Shown here one piece after another: positions 29,583 through 37,575 of a stretch of DNA of 64,000 bases. Position 1 is the stretch's first letter. Each line of letters starts with the position of its first letter. The notes beneath the pieces are model-generated. The model did not search any database and had not been told where the DNA came from. It worked only from the letters and a program-made list of their open reading frames with translations. Location: positions 2,170,001-2,234,000 of the forward strand of contig NZ_CP045994.1 of NCBI RefSeq assembly GCF_016899425.1, given 5' to 3'. The stretch comes from Burkholderia sp. MS389. Lineage in GTDB: Bacteria > Pseudomonadota > Gammaproteobacteria > Burkholderiales > Burkholderiaceae. The position numbers were made by a program, and so were the translations under genes.

Positions 29583-30581
29583 CTACAACCCGCTGTTCGC
29601 CGCGCGCTGGCGCAACAACCCGAGCACCGCGTCGCAGTACGGGGTCGGCACGCCAAGCTTGCGGCCGAGCTCCGGAAACACGCCGAGGATCGGCCCGATC
29701 TCCAGCGAGCGCCCCGCCTCGAAATCCTGCAGCATCGACGTCTTGAATGCGCCGAGCTTGCGCGTAACCGCGATCCGCTCGGGGCCGCTCATCCCGGTGG
29801 ACAGGCCGAGCCTCGCGCCGATCGCGGCTGCCTCCTCCATCATCCGCAGCGCGAGATCCTGCGTGAACGGATCGTCGAGCAACTGCTCGGCCGTCGACCC
29901 GGTCAGCGCGCTCAGCGGATTCATGTTCATGTTGCCCCACAGCTTCGCCCAGATCTCGGTCCGGATCGCGCGCGTCGATTCGACGTCGAAACCGCCGGCC
30001 GAGAGCGCGTCGGCGAACCGCGCGGTGGGCATGTCGAGCCGCGGATCGGGCGTGCCGACGATCAGCCGGTTGCCGCGCCCGCGACGCACGACACCCGGCG
30101 CATCGGTACTCGACGACAGGTGCACGACGCAGCCGATCGCCTGTGCAGGCGGCAACGCGGCCGACACCGCGCCGGCGGGGTCGACCGCATCGAGCGGCAC
30201 GCCGTCGATTGCCCCTTCGAGCCCGTGCGTGAACCACCACGGCAGCCCGTTCATCGCCGCGACGATCACGGTGTCCGGCCCGACCAGCGGCGCGATGCGC
30301 GCGGCCAGCGCCGGCAGCGCCTGTGCCTTCAGCGCGATCACCACGTAGTCCTGCACGCCGAGCGCGGCCGCATCGTCGCTGGCGCGCACCGGCACCGACG
30401 AGATTGCGCCCGCCTCGTCGATCACGCGCACGCCGTGCGTATTCAGTGCATCGAGCGTCGCGCCGCGTGCGTACGCGCTCACGGTCATGCCGGCTCTCGA
30501 CAACGCGGCCGCGAGCAATCCGCCGATCGCGCCGACGCCGACCACCGCCGTGCGCACCGACCCCGAATTCGTGTCCTTCAT
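29583..30581 (-). CDS. 2-dehydropantoate 2-reductase family protein (PanE/ApbA)
   Basis: NADPH-dependent reductase of 332 residues. The N-terminal Rossmann motif is VGVGAIGGLLAAALSRAG. The ApbA central region includes NGLPWWF and the helical segment INMNPLSALTG-like (here NMNMNPLSALTGSTAEQLL). The C-terminal domain has the conserved GKPTPYCDAV-like pattern (GVPTPYCDAVLGLL). In pantothenate synthesis PanE reduces ketopantoate, but Burkholderia genomes carry several paralogues and no pan genes are nearby, so the substrate is uncertain. It is convergent with the glycerate kinase/MarR pair, and a LuxR-HTH regulator lies upstream on the same strand. Confidence 0.88.
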   Translation of the reverse strand: MKDTNSGSVRTAVVGVGAIGGLLAAALSRAGMTVSAYARGATLDALNTHGVRVIDEAGAISSVPVRASDDAAALGVQDYVVIALKAQALPALAARIAPLVGPDTVIVAAMNGLPWWFTHGLEGAIDGVPLDAVDPAGAVSAALPPAQAIGCVVHLSSSTDAPGVVRRGRGNRLIVGTPDPRLDMPTARFADALSAGGFDVESTRAIRTEIWAKLWGNMNMNPLSALTGSTAEQLLDDPFTQDLALRMMEEAAAIGARLGLSTGMSGPERIAVTRKLGAFKTSMLQDFEAGRSLEIGPILGVFPELGRKLGVPTPYCDAVLGLLRQRAANSGL

Positions 30582-30686
30582 GATGGCATTCCGTCTCCTG
30601 GGAGCTGACGAGCATAACGCTCAATGGTTGCGGGCACAACCATTCTGGCAACGCAGTGCGCGCCGCCCGGCACACGTTCGTGCGCT

Positions 30687-31838
30687 TCAGCGCGGCACGC
30701 CGCCAGCTTCCACAGCTTCATCGTCGGTCGCGCCGCCGGTCGCGCCGAGCATGCCGGCGATCTGGCTCTTGTCGTGCATGCCGAGCTTGCGGTACGCGCA
30801 GCGCAGGTAGTGGCGCACGGTGGTCGGCGAGATCGCCATCTGCTGCGCGACTTCCTTGTGCGAACGCCCGGCGCCGTAATAGCGGATCGCCGCGAGTTCG
30901 CGCGGGCTCAGCCGGTCGAGCAGCGAGCGCGGCCGCGCGTCGATCTGGAACAGCCCCGCGACGGGCACGCACTGGATGCGCAGCGCGTCGCCGACGAACG
31001 GCCGGCCCGAGTGGCGCCGCAGGTACGCGACGAGCGGCTCCGGCACGCGCGCGCCGGCCCAGTCCGGCCATTCCGTGCGCAGCACGTCGTCGAAACCGTG
31101 ATCGGCGTGGTGCAGCACCCCGAAGTTGTCGCACAGCGCACGCGCGGCCGGCGCGGCCGTGTCGGCGCGCTCGCGTTCGCGCGTGAGCTGCGCGGCGCGA
31201 TTGATCGTCAATGCGGCCGCGAGATGCGGAATGACCTCCTCGAAACGACGCGCGTCGTCGTCGCCGAACGGCCGGTTCAGGCCCTGACGGTAGATCGACA
31301 CGAACGTCGTCAGGCCGAAGCGGCGATCGAGCGTACACACGAACATCAGTTGCGCGAGCCCGTATTTCACGCACCAGTCGCGAAACCGCGCATCGAGCCC
31401 CGGCTCGACAACCGACAGCCGCACCGCGCGGCCGTGTGCGCCGTGCAACGTGCGGTGCGCGAGCGGATCGCAATCGCGCACGCGCTTCCAGTCGCTGAAG
31501 AACGCGTGCGGCAACCGGTACAAAAAGCTGTTGTGCATCACCGGGCCGGTCGGCAGATGGGTCGCGACGCCCGTCCACGCGGCATCGAACGGCATGAGCG
31601 CCTGCAGCAGCGAAAAGAACCGGTACTCGAATTCGCCGATGGCGGACTGCGCGGCCACCGCGTACAGGTCGAGCAGCATCAGGCCGAGTGCGCGCTGCGC
31701 TGCGTCGCCACGCGTGACGCCGTCGAAATCGGCGCGACGGGACGGCCGCGGCGGCCACGCGAATTCGTCGAGCACGATGGCGGCCGGCACGTCGCGCAGC
31801 GCGTCGAGATCCTGCCCGATATCCGTCGTGATCCTCAC
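30687..31838 (-). CDS. LuxR-type helix-turn-helix transcriptional regulator
   Basis: Regulator of 383 residues with a C-terminal LuxR/GerE DNA-binding domain: LSPRELAAIRYYGAGRSHKE then VAQQMAISPTTVRHYLRCAY and RKLGMHDKSQIAGML. The N-terminal ~300 residues resemble no sensory domain I can name. GTG 31838 is chosen as start; a longer ORF reaches 32150 but its first ~100 codons are low-complexity and cross the control region. A TATAAT at 31891-31896 gives a leader of about 45 nt. It is divergent from the porin/MFS/deacetylase operon and separated from it by 302 bp containing paired inverted repeats, so it is the obvious candidate regulator of that operon. Confidence 0.82.
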   Translation of the reverse strand: MRITTDIGQDLDALRDVPAAIVLDEFAWPPRPSRRADFDGVTRGDAAQRALGLMLLDLYAVAAQSAIGEFEYRFFSLLQALMPFDAAWTGVATHLPTGPVMHNSFLYRLPHAFFSDWKRVRDCDPLAHRTLHGAHGRAVRLSVVEPGLDARFRDWCVKYGLAQLMFVCTLDRRFGLTTFVSIYRQGLNRPFGDDDARRFEEVIPHLAAALTINRAAQLTRERERADTAAPAARALCDNFGVLHHADHGFDDVLRTEWPDWAGARVPEPLVAYLRRHSGRPFVGDALRIQCVPVAGLFQIDARPRSLLDRLSPRELAAIRYYGAGRSHKEVAQQMAISPTTVRHYLRCAYRKLGMHDKSQIAGMLGATGGATDDEAVEAGGVPR

Positions 31839-31890
31839 CTTCCGCTCCCCTGCCCGGTCGGGCTGCTGATGTGCGCAACGACACCGGCCG

Positions 31891-31896
31891 ATTATA
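31891..31896 (-). promoter_or_regulatory. -10 element of the LuxR-HTH regulator gene
   Basis: A perfect TATAAT on the minus strand lies 52 bp from the GTG start. No good -35 is present, which would fit a promoter that needs an activator. Confidence 0.45.
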
Positions 31897-31947
31897 GCGA
31901 GCGGCTTTTTTGGCGGGCCGGGGCGCCGGAACGCTCGCCAGCCCCAT

Positions 31948-32052
31948 CCATTTGAACGGTGCGCCGCCGGTTGCTGCTGCGCAGCAACGCGCGCGGCGGC
32001 ATCGCGGGGCCTTTGCGCCGTGCGTCGCGGGTTTTCCGCACCGTTCATCTGG
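31948..32052. repeat. paired inverted repeats flanking a palindrome (candidate operator)
   Basis: Arms CCATTTGAACGGTGCG (31948-31963) and CGCACCGTTCATCTGG (32037-32052) match in inverted orientation at 14 of 16 positions, including an 11-bp perfect core. Between them lies GTTGCTGC-TGC-GCAGCAAC (31970-31988), a perfect 8-bp dyad. The geometry suggests cooperative binding by a regulator of the divergent genes. Confidence 0.6.
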
Positions 32053-32140
32053 ACGACTGTTCGGCCGTTTTCCCGCTGCGGACACTGCGTCGCGACAACA
32101 CCAACGACAAACCGATGCAGGACGGTATGGAGAACCCGAC

Positions 32141-33187
32141 GTGACGACACCCCGCTTCATCCGCACGGCCGCGGCCGGCGCGGCGCTTGCCGCATGCGGC
32201 GCCGCCGCGCACGCGCAGTCCGCCCTCACGCTGTACGGCGCGCTCGACGCCGGCGTGCAATATCTGACGCACGCCGACGGGCATCGTTCGGCCGTGCGGT
32301 TGCAGAACTACGGCATCCTGCCTTCGCAGTTCGGGATCAAGGGCCACGAGGATCTCGGCGGCGGGTGGCGGGCGCTGTTCAAGCTCGAACAGGGCCTCAA
32401 CCTCAATGACGGCACCGCGACCGTGCCCGGCTACGCGTTCTTCCGCGGCGCATATGTGGGGATCGCCGGGCCGGTCGGCACCGTCACGCTCGGCCGCCAG
32501 TTCAGCGTGCTGTTCGACAAGACGCTGTTCTACGACCCGCTCTGGTATGCGTCGTACAGCGGTCAGGGCGTGCTCGTGCCGATGAGCGCGAACTTCATCG
32601 ACCACTCGGTCAAATACCAGTCGCCGTCGTTCGCCGGCTTCGACGTCGAGGCGCTCGTCGCGACCTCGGGCGTCGCCGGCAATACGCGCGCCGGACGCGT
32701 GCTCGAGCTCGGCGGCCAGTACACGAGCAACGGCCTGTCGGTCAGCGCGGTGCTGCATCAGGCGCACGGCGACGTATCGGCGGCGGCCGACGCGTCTGCG
32801 CGGCGTCGCGAACTCGGCACGCTCGCCGCGCGTTATGCATTCGCGACGCTGCCGCTCAGCGTGTATGCGGGCGTCGAGCGCCTGACCGGCGACCTCGACG
32901 CGGCCCGCACGATCGTCTGGGGTGGCGCGCGCTACCTGACATCGAACGGAATCGGCCTGAACGCGGGCGTCTACCACACCGATTCGCGCACGCCGGCGAT
33001 CGGCCATCCGACGCTGTTCATCGCGAGCACCACGTACGCGCTGTCCAAACGCACCGTCGCGTACCTGAACCTCGGCTATGCGCGCAACAGCGGCCAGAGT
33101 TCGCAGACCGTCTACGAATACGACCCGACGCCGCTCGCCGGCGCGTCGCAGTTCGGCGCGATGGTCGGCATGTACCACCTGTTCTGA
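32141..33187 (+). CDS. outer-membrane porin (Burkholderia type, Porin_4)
   Basis: Trimeric beta-barrel general porin of 348 residues. The signal peptide (TAAAGAALAACGAAAHAQ) is followed by the classic porin start SALTLYGALDAGVQYL. FGIKGHEDLGGGWRALFKLE and VGTVTLGRQFSVLFDKTL are conserved barrel strands, and the chain ends with GAMVGMYHLF, where the terminal Phe is the Bam recognition signal. GTG 32141 is preferred because GGAG lies 8 bp upstream and the signal peptide follows at once. It leads a tight operon with an MFS transporter (21-bp gap) and a deacetylase, so it probably lets the same solute across the outer membrane. Confidence 0.93.
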   Translation: MTTPRFIRTAAAGAALAACGAAAHAQSALTLYGALDAGVQYLTHADGHRSAVRLQNYGILPSQFGIKGHEDLGGGWRALFKLEQGLNLNDGTATVPGYAFFRGAYVGIAGPVGTVTLGRQFSVLFDKTLFYDPLWYASYSGQGVLVPMSANFIDHSVKYQSPSFAGFDVEALVATSGVAGNTRAGRVLELGGQYTSNGLSVSAVLHQAHGDVSAAADASARRRELGTLAARYAFATLPLSVYAGVERLTGDLDAARTIVWGGARYLTSNGIGLNAGVYHTDSRTPAIGHPTLFIASTTYALSKRTVAYLNLGYARNSGQSSQTVYEYDPTPLAGASQFGAMVGMYHLF

Positions 33188-33208
33188 TTCCGTCAACGAG
33201 ATCCCGCC

Positions 33209-34411
33209 ATGAAAACCTTGTCCTCCGATGCCGCCCTCTCGCCCGACGGCCGCGCATCGACATTCGCGCGCGCGACGCTCGTCGCGCTCGTCGTGTTCGC
33301 GGCCATCACGCCGCTGCTGCTGCTCGTGGCGCCCGCCGTCGCCGGTCGGCTGGCGACGCAGCTCGGTTTGTCCGCGTCGCAAATCGGCATCTACTTCTTC
33401 GTCGAACTCGGCGCGTTCAGCGTCGCGACCGTGCCGTCGTACCTGTGGCTCGGTCGCATCGACGCGCGCCGCGTCGCCGCGTTCGCCATCGCGGTGTTCG
33501 GCGCGGGCAACCTGCTGACCGCGCTCTGGATGCCGGGCTTTGCCGCGCTGCTCGCGCTGCGCGCCTTCACCGCGCTCGGCGGCGGCTCGCTGATGGTGCT
33601 CTGCATGACGAGCGCGGCGACGAGCAAAAACAGCGACCGGGTGTACGGCCTGTGGGTCGTCGGCCAACTGATCGCGGGCGCGATCGGCCTGTTCGTGCTG
33701 CCGCACGTGTTCGCCGCATTCGGGCTGCGCGCGCTGTACGTCGGGCTCGCCGCGCTCGCGCTGCTCGCGGCGCCGCTGTCGCGCGGCTTTCCGTCGTCGC
33801 TCGGCATGCGGACGGCATCCGCGCACACCGCGCGCAGCGACGCACCGCGAACGCCGCGACGCTTCGTCGTACTCGCCATCGCCGCGGTGCTGACGTTCTA
33901 TCTCGCGATCGGCAGCGTGTGGACGTTCGCGAGCCGCGCGGCGGCCGAGGCCGGGCTCGATCCGCAGTCGACCGGCAACGTGCTCGCGATCGCGAGCGTG
34001 ATGGGGATCGCCGGCGCGGCGCTCGCGTCGTGCGCGGGCGGCCGGCTCGCGCGGCGCGCAATGCTGGCGGCCGGTTACGGGCTGCTCGCGGCGTCGCTCG
34101 TCGCGCTCGCCGCGCTACGTGACACCGGCGGCTACAGCGCGGCGATCTTCGTGTTCAAGTTCGCGTGGACCTTCGTACTGCCGTTCATCCTCGCGACCGT
34201 CGCGCAGATCGACACGTCGGGCCGCCTCGTCGCGACGCTCAATTTCGTGATCGGCGCGGGGCTCGCCGCCGGCCCGCTGCTGGCGGGCTTGATGCTCGAC
34301 GCCGGCGGCACGATGCGCGCGCTGTTCGCGGCCGCGACGGCCGTCGCGATCGTGTCGTTCGCCGCGCTGCGCCACATCGATCGCCGTTCTTCCGTTTCCT
34401 CCCAACCGTGA
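33209..34411 (+). CDS. major facilitator superfamily transporter
   Basis: Inner-membrane secondary transporter of 400 residues with about 12 hydrophobic segments, starting with ATLVALVVFAAITPLLLLVA. The A-motif-like loop between TM2 and TM3 is visible around YLWLGRIDARRVAAF. A long polar loop near residues 190-215 divides the two six-helix halves. The substrate cannot be read from sequence. It is 21 bp after the porin and 14 bp before a deacetylase of the HDAC/acetylpolyamine type, which suggests import of an acetylated amine or another amide that the enzyme then cleaves; this is inference from context. Confidence 0.88.
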   Translation: MKTLSSDAALSPDGRASTFARATLVALVVFAAITPLLLLVAPAVAGRLATQLGLSASQIGIYFFVELGAFSVATVPSYLWLGRIDARRVAAFAIAVFGAGNLLTALWMPGFAALLALRAFTALGGGSLMVLCMTSAATSKNSDRVYGLWVVGQLIAGAIGLFVLPHVFAAFGLRALYVGLAALALLAAPLSRGFPSSLGMRTASAHTARSDAPRTPRRFVVLAIAAVLTFYLAIGSVWTFASRAAAEAGLDPQSTGNVLAIASVMGIAGAALASCAGGRLARRAMLAAGYGLLAASLVALAALRDTGGYSAAIFVFKFAWTFVLPFILATVAQIDTSGRLVATLNFVIGAGLAAGPLLAGLMLDAGGTMRALFAAATAVAIVSFAALRHIDRRSSVSSQP

Positions 34412-34425
34412 CAGGTCACGCATCC

Positions 34426-35535
34426 ATGAATCGCACTGCCTTCTTCACCGACGAACGCACTTTCTGGCATACCGGCGGCACGCACGCGCTGTTCTTTCCG
34501 GTCGGCGGCTGGGTCCAGCCGCCATCGAGCGCGGGCTACGCGGAATCGCCCGATTCGAAGCGCCGCTTCCTATCGCTCGTGCAGGCATCGGGCCTCGCCG
34601 CGCAGTTGGACCTGCGCGGCGCCGAGCCCGCGACGGCCGCCGACCTGCTGCGCATTCATCCCGCGCACTATCTCGACGCGTTCCGCGCGCTGAGCGACGC
34701 GAACGGCGGCGACCTCGGCGAGCTCGCGCCGTTCGGCAAGGGCAGCTACGAGATCGCCGCGCTGTCGGCCGGCCTCGCGATCGCGGCGGTCGACGCCGTC
34801 GTCGGCAAGCGCGCGGCGAACGCGTTCTCGCTGTCGCGGCCGCCCGGCCATCACTGCCTGCGCGACCGCCCGATGGGCTTCTGCCTGCTCGCGAACATCC
34901 CGATCGCGATCGAAGCCGCGCGCGCGAAGCACGGCATCGAGCGCGTCGCGGTGATCGACTGGGACGTGCATCACGGCAACGGCACGCAGTCGATCTACTA
35001 CGACGATCCCGATACGCTGACGATCTCGCTGCACCAGGACCGCTGCTTCCCGCCCGGCTACAGCGGTGCGGACGATCGCGGCGAAGGCGCGGGCGTCGGC
35101 GCGAACCTGAACGTGCCGCTGCTCGCGGGCAGCGGCGACGATGCGTATCGCCATGCGTTCGAGCGGATCGTGCTGCCGGCGCTCGTGCGCTTCCGCCCCG
35201 AGCTGATCGTCGTCGCGAGCGGCCTCGATGCGAGCGCGGTCGATCCACTCGCGCGCATGCAGCTGCATACCGACAGCTACCGGTTCATGACCCTCGCGGT
35301 GAAGGAAGCCGCGCAGCGCCATTGCGGCGGGCGACTGGTGATCGTTCACGAAGGCGGCTATTCGGAGGCGTACGTGCCGTTCTGCGGGCTCGCGATCGTC
35401 GAGGAACTGGCCGGCATTCGCACCGAGGTCGCCGATCCGATGCTCGACCTCGCGATCGCGCAGCAGCCGGACGAGCGGTTCGTCGCGTTCCAGCGCGCAC
35501 TGCTCGACGAACTGGCCGTGTCGTTCGGGTTGTAA
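34426..35535 (+). CDS. histone deacetylase-family amidohydrolase (acetylpolyamine aminohydrolase-like)
   Basis: Zinc-dependent deacetylase of 369 residues in the arginase/deacetylase fold. Catalytic and metal sites are visible: the His pair in SLSRPPGHHCLRDRPMGFC, the zinc-binding Asp and His in VIDWDVHHGNGTQSIYYDD, the second Asp in VVASGLDASAVDPLARMQ, and the glycine-rich HEGGYSEAYVPF containing the active-site Tyr. Bacterial relatives remove acetyl groups from polyamines or other small amides. ATG 34426 follows the MFS stop by 14 bp, and the porin/MFS/deacetylase order implies uptake then hydrolysis. The exact substrate, polyamine or other acetylated compound, is not known. Confidence 0.92.
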   Translation: MNRTAFFTDERTFWHTGGTHALFFPVGGWVQPPSSAGYAESPDSKRRFLSLVQASGLAAQLDLRGAEPATAADLLRIHPAHYLDAFRALSDANGGDLGELAPFGKGSYEIAALSAGLAIAAVDAVVGKRAANAFSLSRPPGHHCLRDRPMGFCLLANIPIAIEAARAKHGIERVAVIDWDVHHGNGTQSIYYDDPDTLTISLHQDRCFPPGYSGADDRGEGAGVGANLNVPLLAGSGDDAYRHAFERIVLPALVRFRPELIVVASGLDASAVDPLARMQLHTDSYRFMTLAVKEAAQRHCGGRLVIVHEGGYSEAYVPFCGLAIVEELAGIRTEVADPMLDLAIAQQPDERFVAFQRALLDELAVSFGL

Positions 35536-35646
35536 CGCGCGGGAACGAACGTGACGGGGCCGGCCCGTGCCGGCCCTTGCGCGATCGGTGCGGATGGGGT
35601 TTCCTGTGTCTTTATCCCTGTTCCGGCACGAGGCCGCACTCTTCCG

Positions 35647-35877
35647 ATGAAATCGTCCCCGCGCGACAACAACGACAACGCCAAAACGCGCCGCCAGCCG
35701 TCGAAGCTGGCCCTGAACATCGCCGCCGTGACGGTCGGCCTCATCACGTTCGCGATCGGCGCGGCGTGGGTAATCTATAGCTGGATCGTCGATCGCGAAG
35801 CGCAGTATTTCGCGATTCCGCTGGTGTTCTCGGTGCCGGTGATCGTGGCCGTCGCGATCCGCAGCTTTTGGGAATAA
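35647..35877 (+). CDS. small two-helix membrane protein of unknown function
   Basis: 76-residue protein that I do not recognise by family. After a charged N-terminus (MKSSPRDNNDNAKTRRQPSK) come two membrane segments, LALNIAAVTVGLITFAIGAA and, after a short polar link, YFAIPLVFSVPVIVAVAIRS. The basic N-terminus suggests a cytoplasmic N-in topology. No good Shine-Dalgarno is visible; ATG 35647 is favoured over 35551 because the hydrophobic pattern begins there. It stands alone about 110 bp after the deacetylase gene. Confidence 0.7.
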   Translation: MKSSPRDNNDNAKTRRQPSKLALNIAAVTVGLITFAIGAAWVIYSWIVDREAQYFAIPLVFSVPVIVAVAIRSFWE

Positions 35878-35904
35878 GTGCGGCGGAAACGACGAAGCGC
35901 TCAT

Positions 35905-36213
35905 CTACGAGCCATTTGCAGGCCGGCATGCGTTCCCGGACTGTTGCATGCTGCCCTTCGATACAACACTGAGTGCGGACACAGCCAGCACCGTACCAAC
36001 CGATTTCAGCACGGATTCCGCGGAAGGAGGCGCACCGCCCGCGATCCGCCACCCCGAGGAAGTCGACGTGGAAGCGGAGCAGTCCAGCGGCTTCCTGACG
36101 GTCGCGTCGGGTCTGGCGCTCCACGCCACGTTGTCGGCAGGCGTGGCCGCGACAGCCGGCATGGCCAGCATCAGCGCCAGAACGCCGATCGACGTGCGTA
36201 TGGTGTGGGTCAT
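35905..36213 (-). CDS. small exported protein of unknown function
   Basis: 102-residue predicted secreted protein. A signal peptide (MTHTIRTSIGVLALMLAMPA then VAA) is followed by a Ser/Ala/Thr-rich stretch with a single Trp (NVAWSARPDATVRKPLDCSA) and no domain that I recognise. One Cys in the mature part is unpaired by the next in the C-terminal tail (GNACRPANGS), so a disulfide is possible. An opposite-strand ORF at 35948-36247 overlaps it but lacks a signal peptide or start site, so this strand is preferred. The function is unknown. Confidence 0.55.
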   Translation of the reverse strand: MTHTIRTSIGVLALMLAMPAVAATPADNVAWSARPDATVRKPLDCSASTSTSSGWRIAGGAPPSAESVLKSVGTVLAVSALSVVSKGSMQQSGNACRPANGS

Positions 36214-36324
36214 CGACGGTCCCCGGTTGAACAGCCCGCGTGTATAAAAGGCTTTGCCATGTTACATGCCGCCGATTTAACGTGCCTGCGCAAACGGCAT
36301 CCTCCCGGCTGACGGCCATCAACA

Positions 36325-36363
36325 AAAAAGCGCTGCGGTCAGCCGACCGGCAGCGCTTTTTCG
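36325..36363 (-). terminator. terminator of the tRNA-Leu transcript
   Basis: An AAAAAGCGCTGC/GCAGCGCTTTTT hairpin lies downstream of the tRNA-Leu 3' end and is followed on the minus strand by T residues. A second hairpin (36365-36391) lies between it and the tRNA. Confidence 0.75.
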
Positions 36364-36395
36364 CGAACGTCCCCTGACGGGGCACGTTCGACTTC

Positions 36396-36482
36396 TGGTG
36401 CGTGAGGCCGGACTCGAACCGGCACACCCTTGCGGGCGTCAGGACCTAAACCTGGTGCGTCTACCAATTTCGCCACTCACGC
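36396..36482 (-). tRNA. tRNA-Leu (TAG)
   Basis: 87-nt class-II tRNA with acceptor GCGTGAG/CTCACGC, D-arm GCGAAATTGGTAGACGC, anticodon loop GTTTAGGT with anticodon TAG, a long variable arm (GACGCCCGCAAGGGTGT), T-arm CCGGTTCGAGTCCGG and an encoded ACCA end. Confidence 0.97.
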
Positions 36483-36598
36483 GTATTTCCGTCGCCTGAT
36501 CGCGCGGGACGCAAGATGCGTGCTCCACGCGCCCGGGGCTTGCCCGGGACTTCTCACGCCGGCCCGAAAACCGGCACGCCCGATCAGGCGAGCGCGAG

Positions 36599-36627
36599 AT
36601 TCTACCCGATCCGTTCGGCGTTGTCTC
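36599..36627 (-). promoter_or_regulatory. possible tRNA-Leu promoter
   Basis: On the minus strand, TAGAAT (36604-36599) is 17 bp from a 4/6 -35 match, GAGACA (36627-36622). The region after the -10 is GC-rich. The 117-nt leader before the tRNA is long, so this is tentative. Confidence 0.35.
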
Positions 36628-36731
36628 GCCCCGTCGGCGCCCGTCGTGCCGCGGTGCTAGAATGCCGCGCTCGACGTTTCGGCAGCGCGCCGCCGCGCGT
36701 CCCCCGAACCCGCCCCCACCCGATTTCGCCC

Positions 36732-37565
36732 GTGAACTTCGACGACTACTGTCAGCAAAAGGCCGCCCCCGCCGGCTCCAGCGTCTACTACGCGCTGCGC
36801 CAGGCGCCGCTCGCCACGCAGCCGCGCCTGACCGCGCTGTTCGCGCTGCGCCGCGAACTCGAGGAAACCGTCAAGGAAACCAGCGATCCGACCGTCGGAC
36901 ACACGAAGCTCGCGTGGTGGCACAAGGAACTCGCGGCACTCGCCGACGGGCAGCCGTCGCACCCGGTCACGAAGGCGCTCGCGCAGCATCACCCGGCAAT
37001 CGCCGCGGAAGCCGATGCATTGCGCACGCTCGTCAACGGTTACGGGATGGACCTCGAACAGGCGCGCTACCTCGATTTCGCGAACCTGCAGCGCTATATC
37101 GCGCAGGTCGGCGGCACGTTCGCGTCGCTGGTTGCGCGCGCCAGTTCGCCGAACCCGGCCGATCCGCAGCCGTGGGCCGCGGACGTCGGCCGCGCGCTGA
37201 TGCTCGCGCAATTCGTGCAGGAGCTCGGCAACGACGCGCGCCACGGCCGCATTTATTTGCCGATCGACGAACTCCAACGCTACAACGTGACCGCGGCCGA
37301 TCTGCTGAATCGCCGCTACAGCCCGGCCTTCACCGAATTGCTGCAATTCCAGACGACCCGCGCGCGCGAAGCGCTCGCGGCCGCCGATGCGGCGATTCCC
37401 GCCGCCGAACGTCGCGCGCAGCGCACACTGCGCGCGCAGCTCGCGCTGGCCGGGGCGCTGCTCGACGAAATCGCGCGCGACGGCTACCAGGTGCTGCACC
37501 AGCGCATTGCGCTCACGCCGATCCGCAAGCTGTGGATCGCGTGGCGCGCCGCACGCCGCCGCTGA
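36732..37565 (+). CDS. squalene/phytoene synthase-fold protein with altered Asp-rich motifs
   Basis: 277-residue protein of the squalene/phytoene synthase family. The fold is recognisable (YYALRQAPLATQPRLTALFA, then HTKLAWWHKELAAL, RYLDFANLQRYIAQVGGTFA and NDARHGRIYLP). The two catalytic motifs differ from active enzymes. The first, normally DDxxDE, reads EETVKE (residues 44-49). The second, normally DxxED, reads ELGND (residues 164-168). Activity in coupling prenyl diphosphates is therefore doubtful. GTG 36732 is the start that fits the family N-terminus. It is isolated: no hpn hopanoid or crt genes are adjacent, and an exported DUF1501 gene is convergent. A catalytically inactive relative such as the NDUFAF6 group is a possible comparison. 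Confidence 0.8.
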   Translation: MNFDDYCQQKAAPAGSSVYYALRQAPLATQPRLTALFALRRELEETVKETSDPTVGHTKLAWWHKELAALADGQPSHPVTKALAQHHPAIAAEADALRTLVNGYGMDLEQARYLDFANLQRYIAQVGGTFASLVARASSPNPADPQPWAADVGRALMLAQFVQELGNDARHGRIYLPIDELQRYNVTAADLLNRRYSPAFTELLQFQTTRAREALAAADAAIPAAERRAQRTLRAQLALAGALLDEIARDGYQVLHQRIALTPIRKLWIAWRAARRR

Positions 37566-37575
37566 GCGGCGCGCC

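Larger units (their letters stand above)
31839..32140. other. control region between the LuxR-HTH regulator and the porin operon
   Basis: This 302-bp divergent region holds a TATAAT for the leftward regulator (31891-31896), a perfect palindrome (31970-31988) and two 16-bp inverted-repeat arms at 31948-31963 and 32037-32052. GGAG at 32129-32132 precedes the porin GTG. No gene is seen. Confidence 0.6.
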
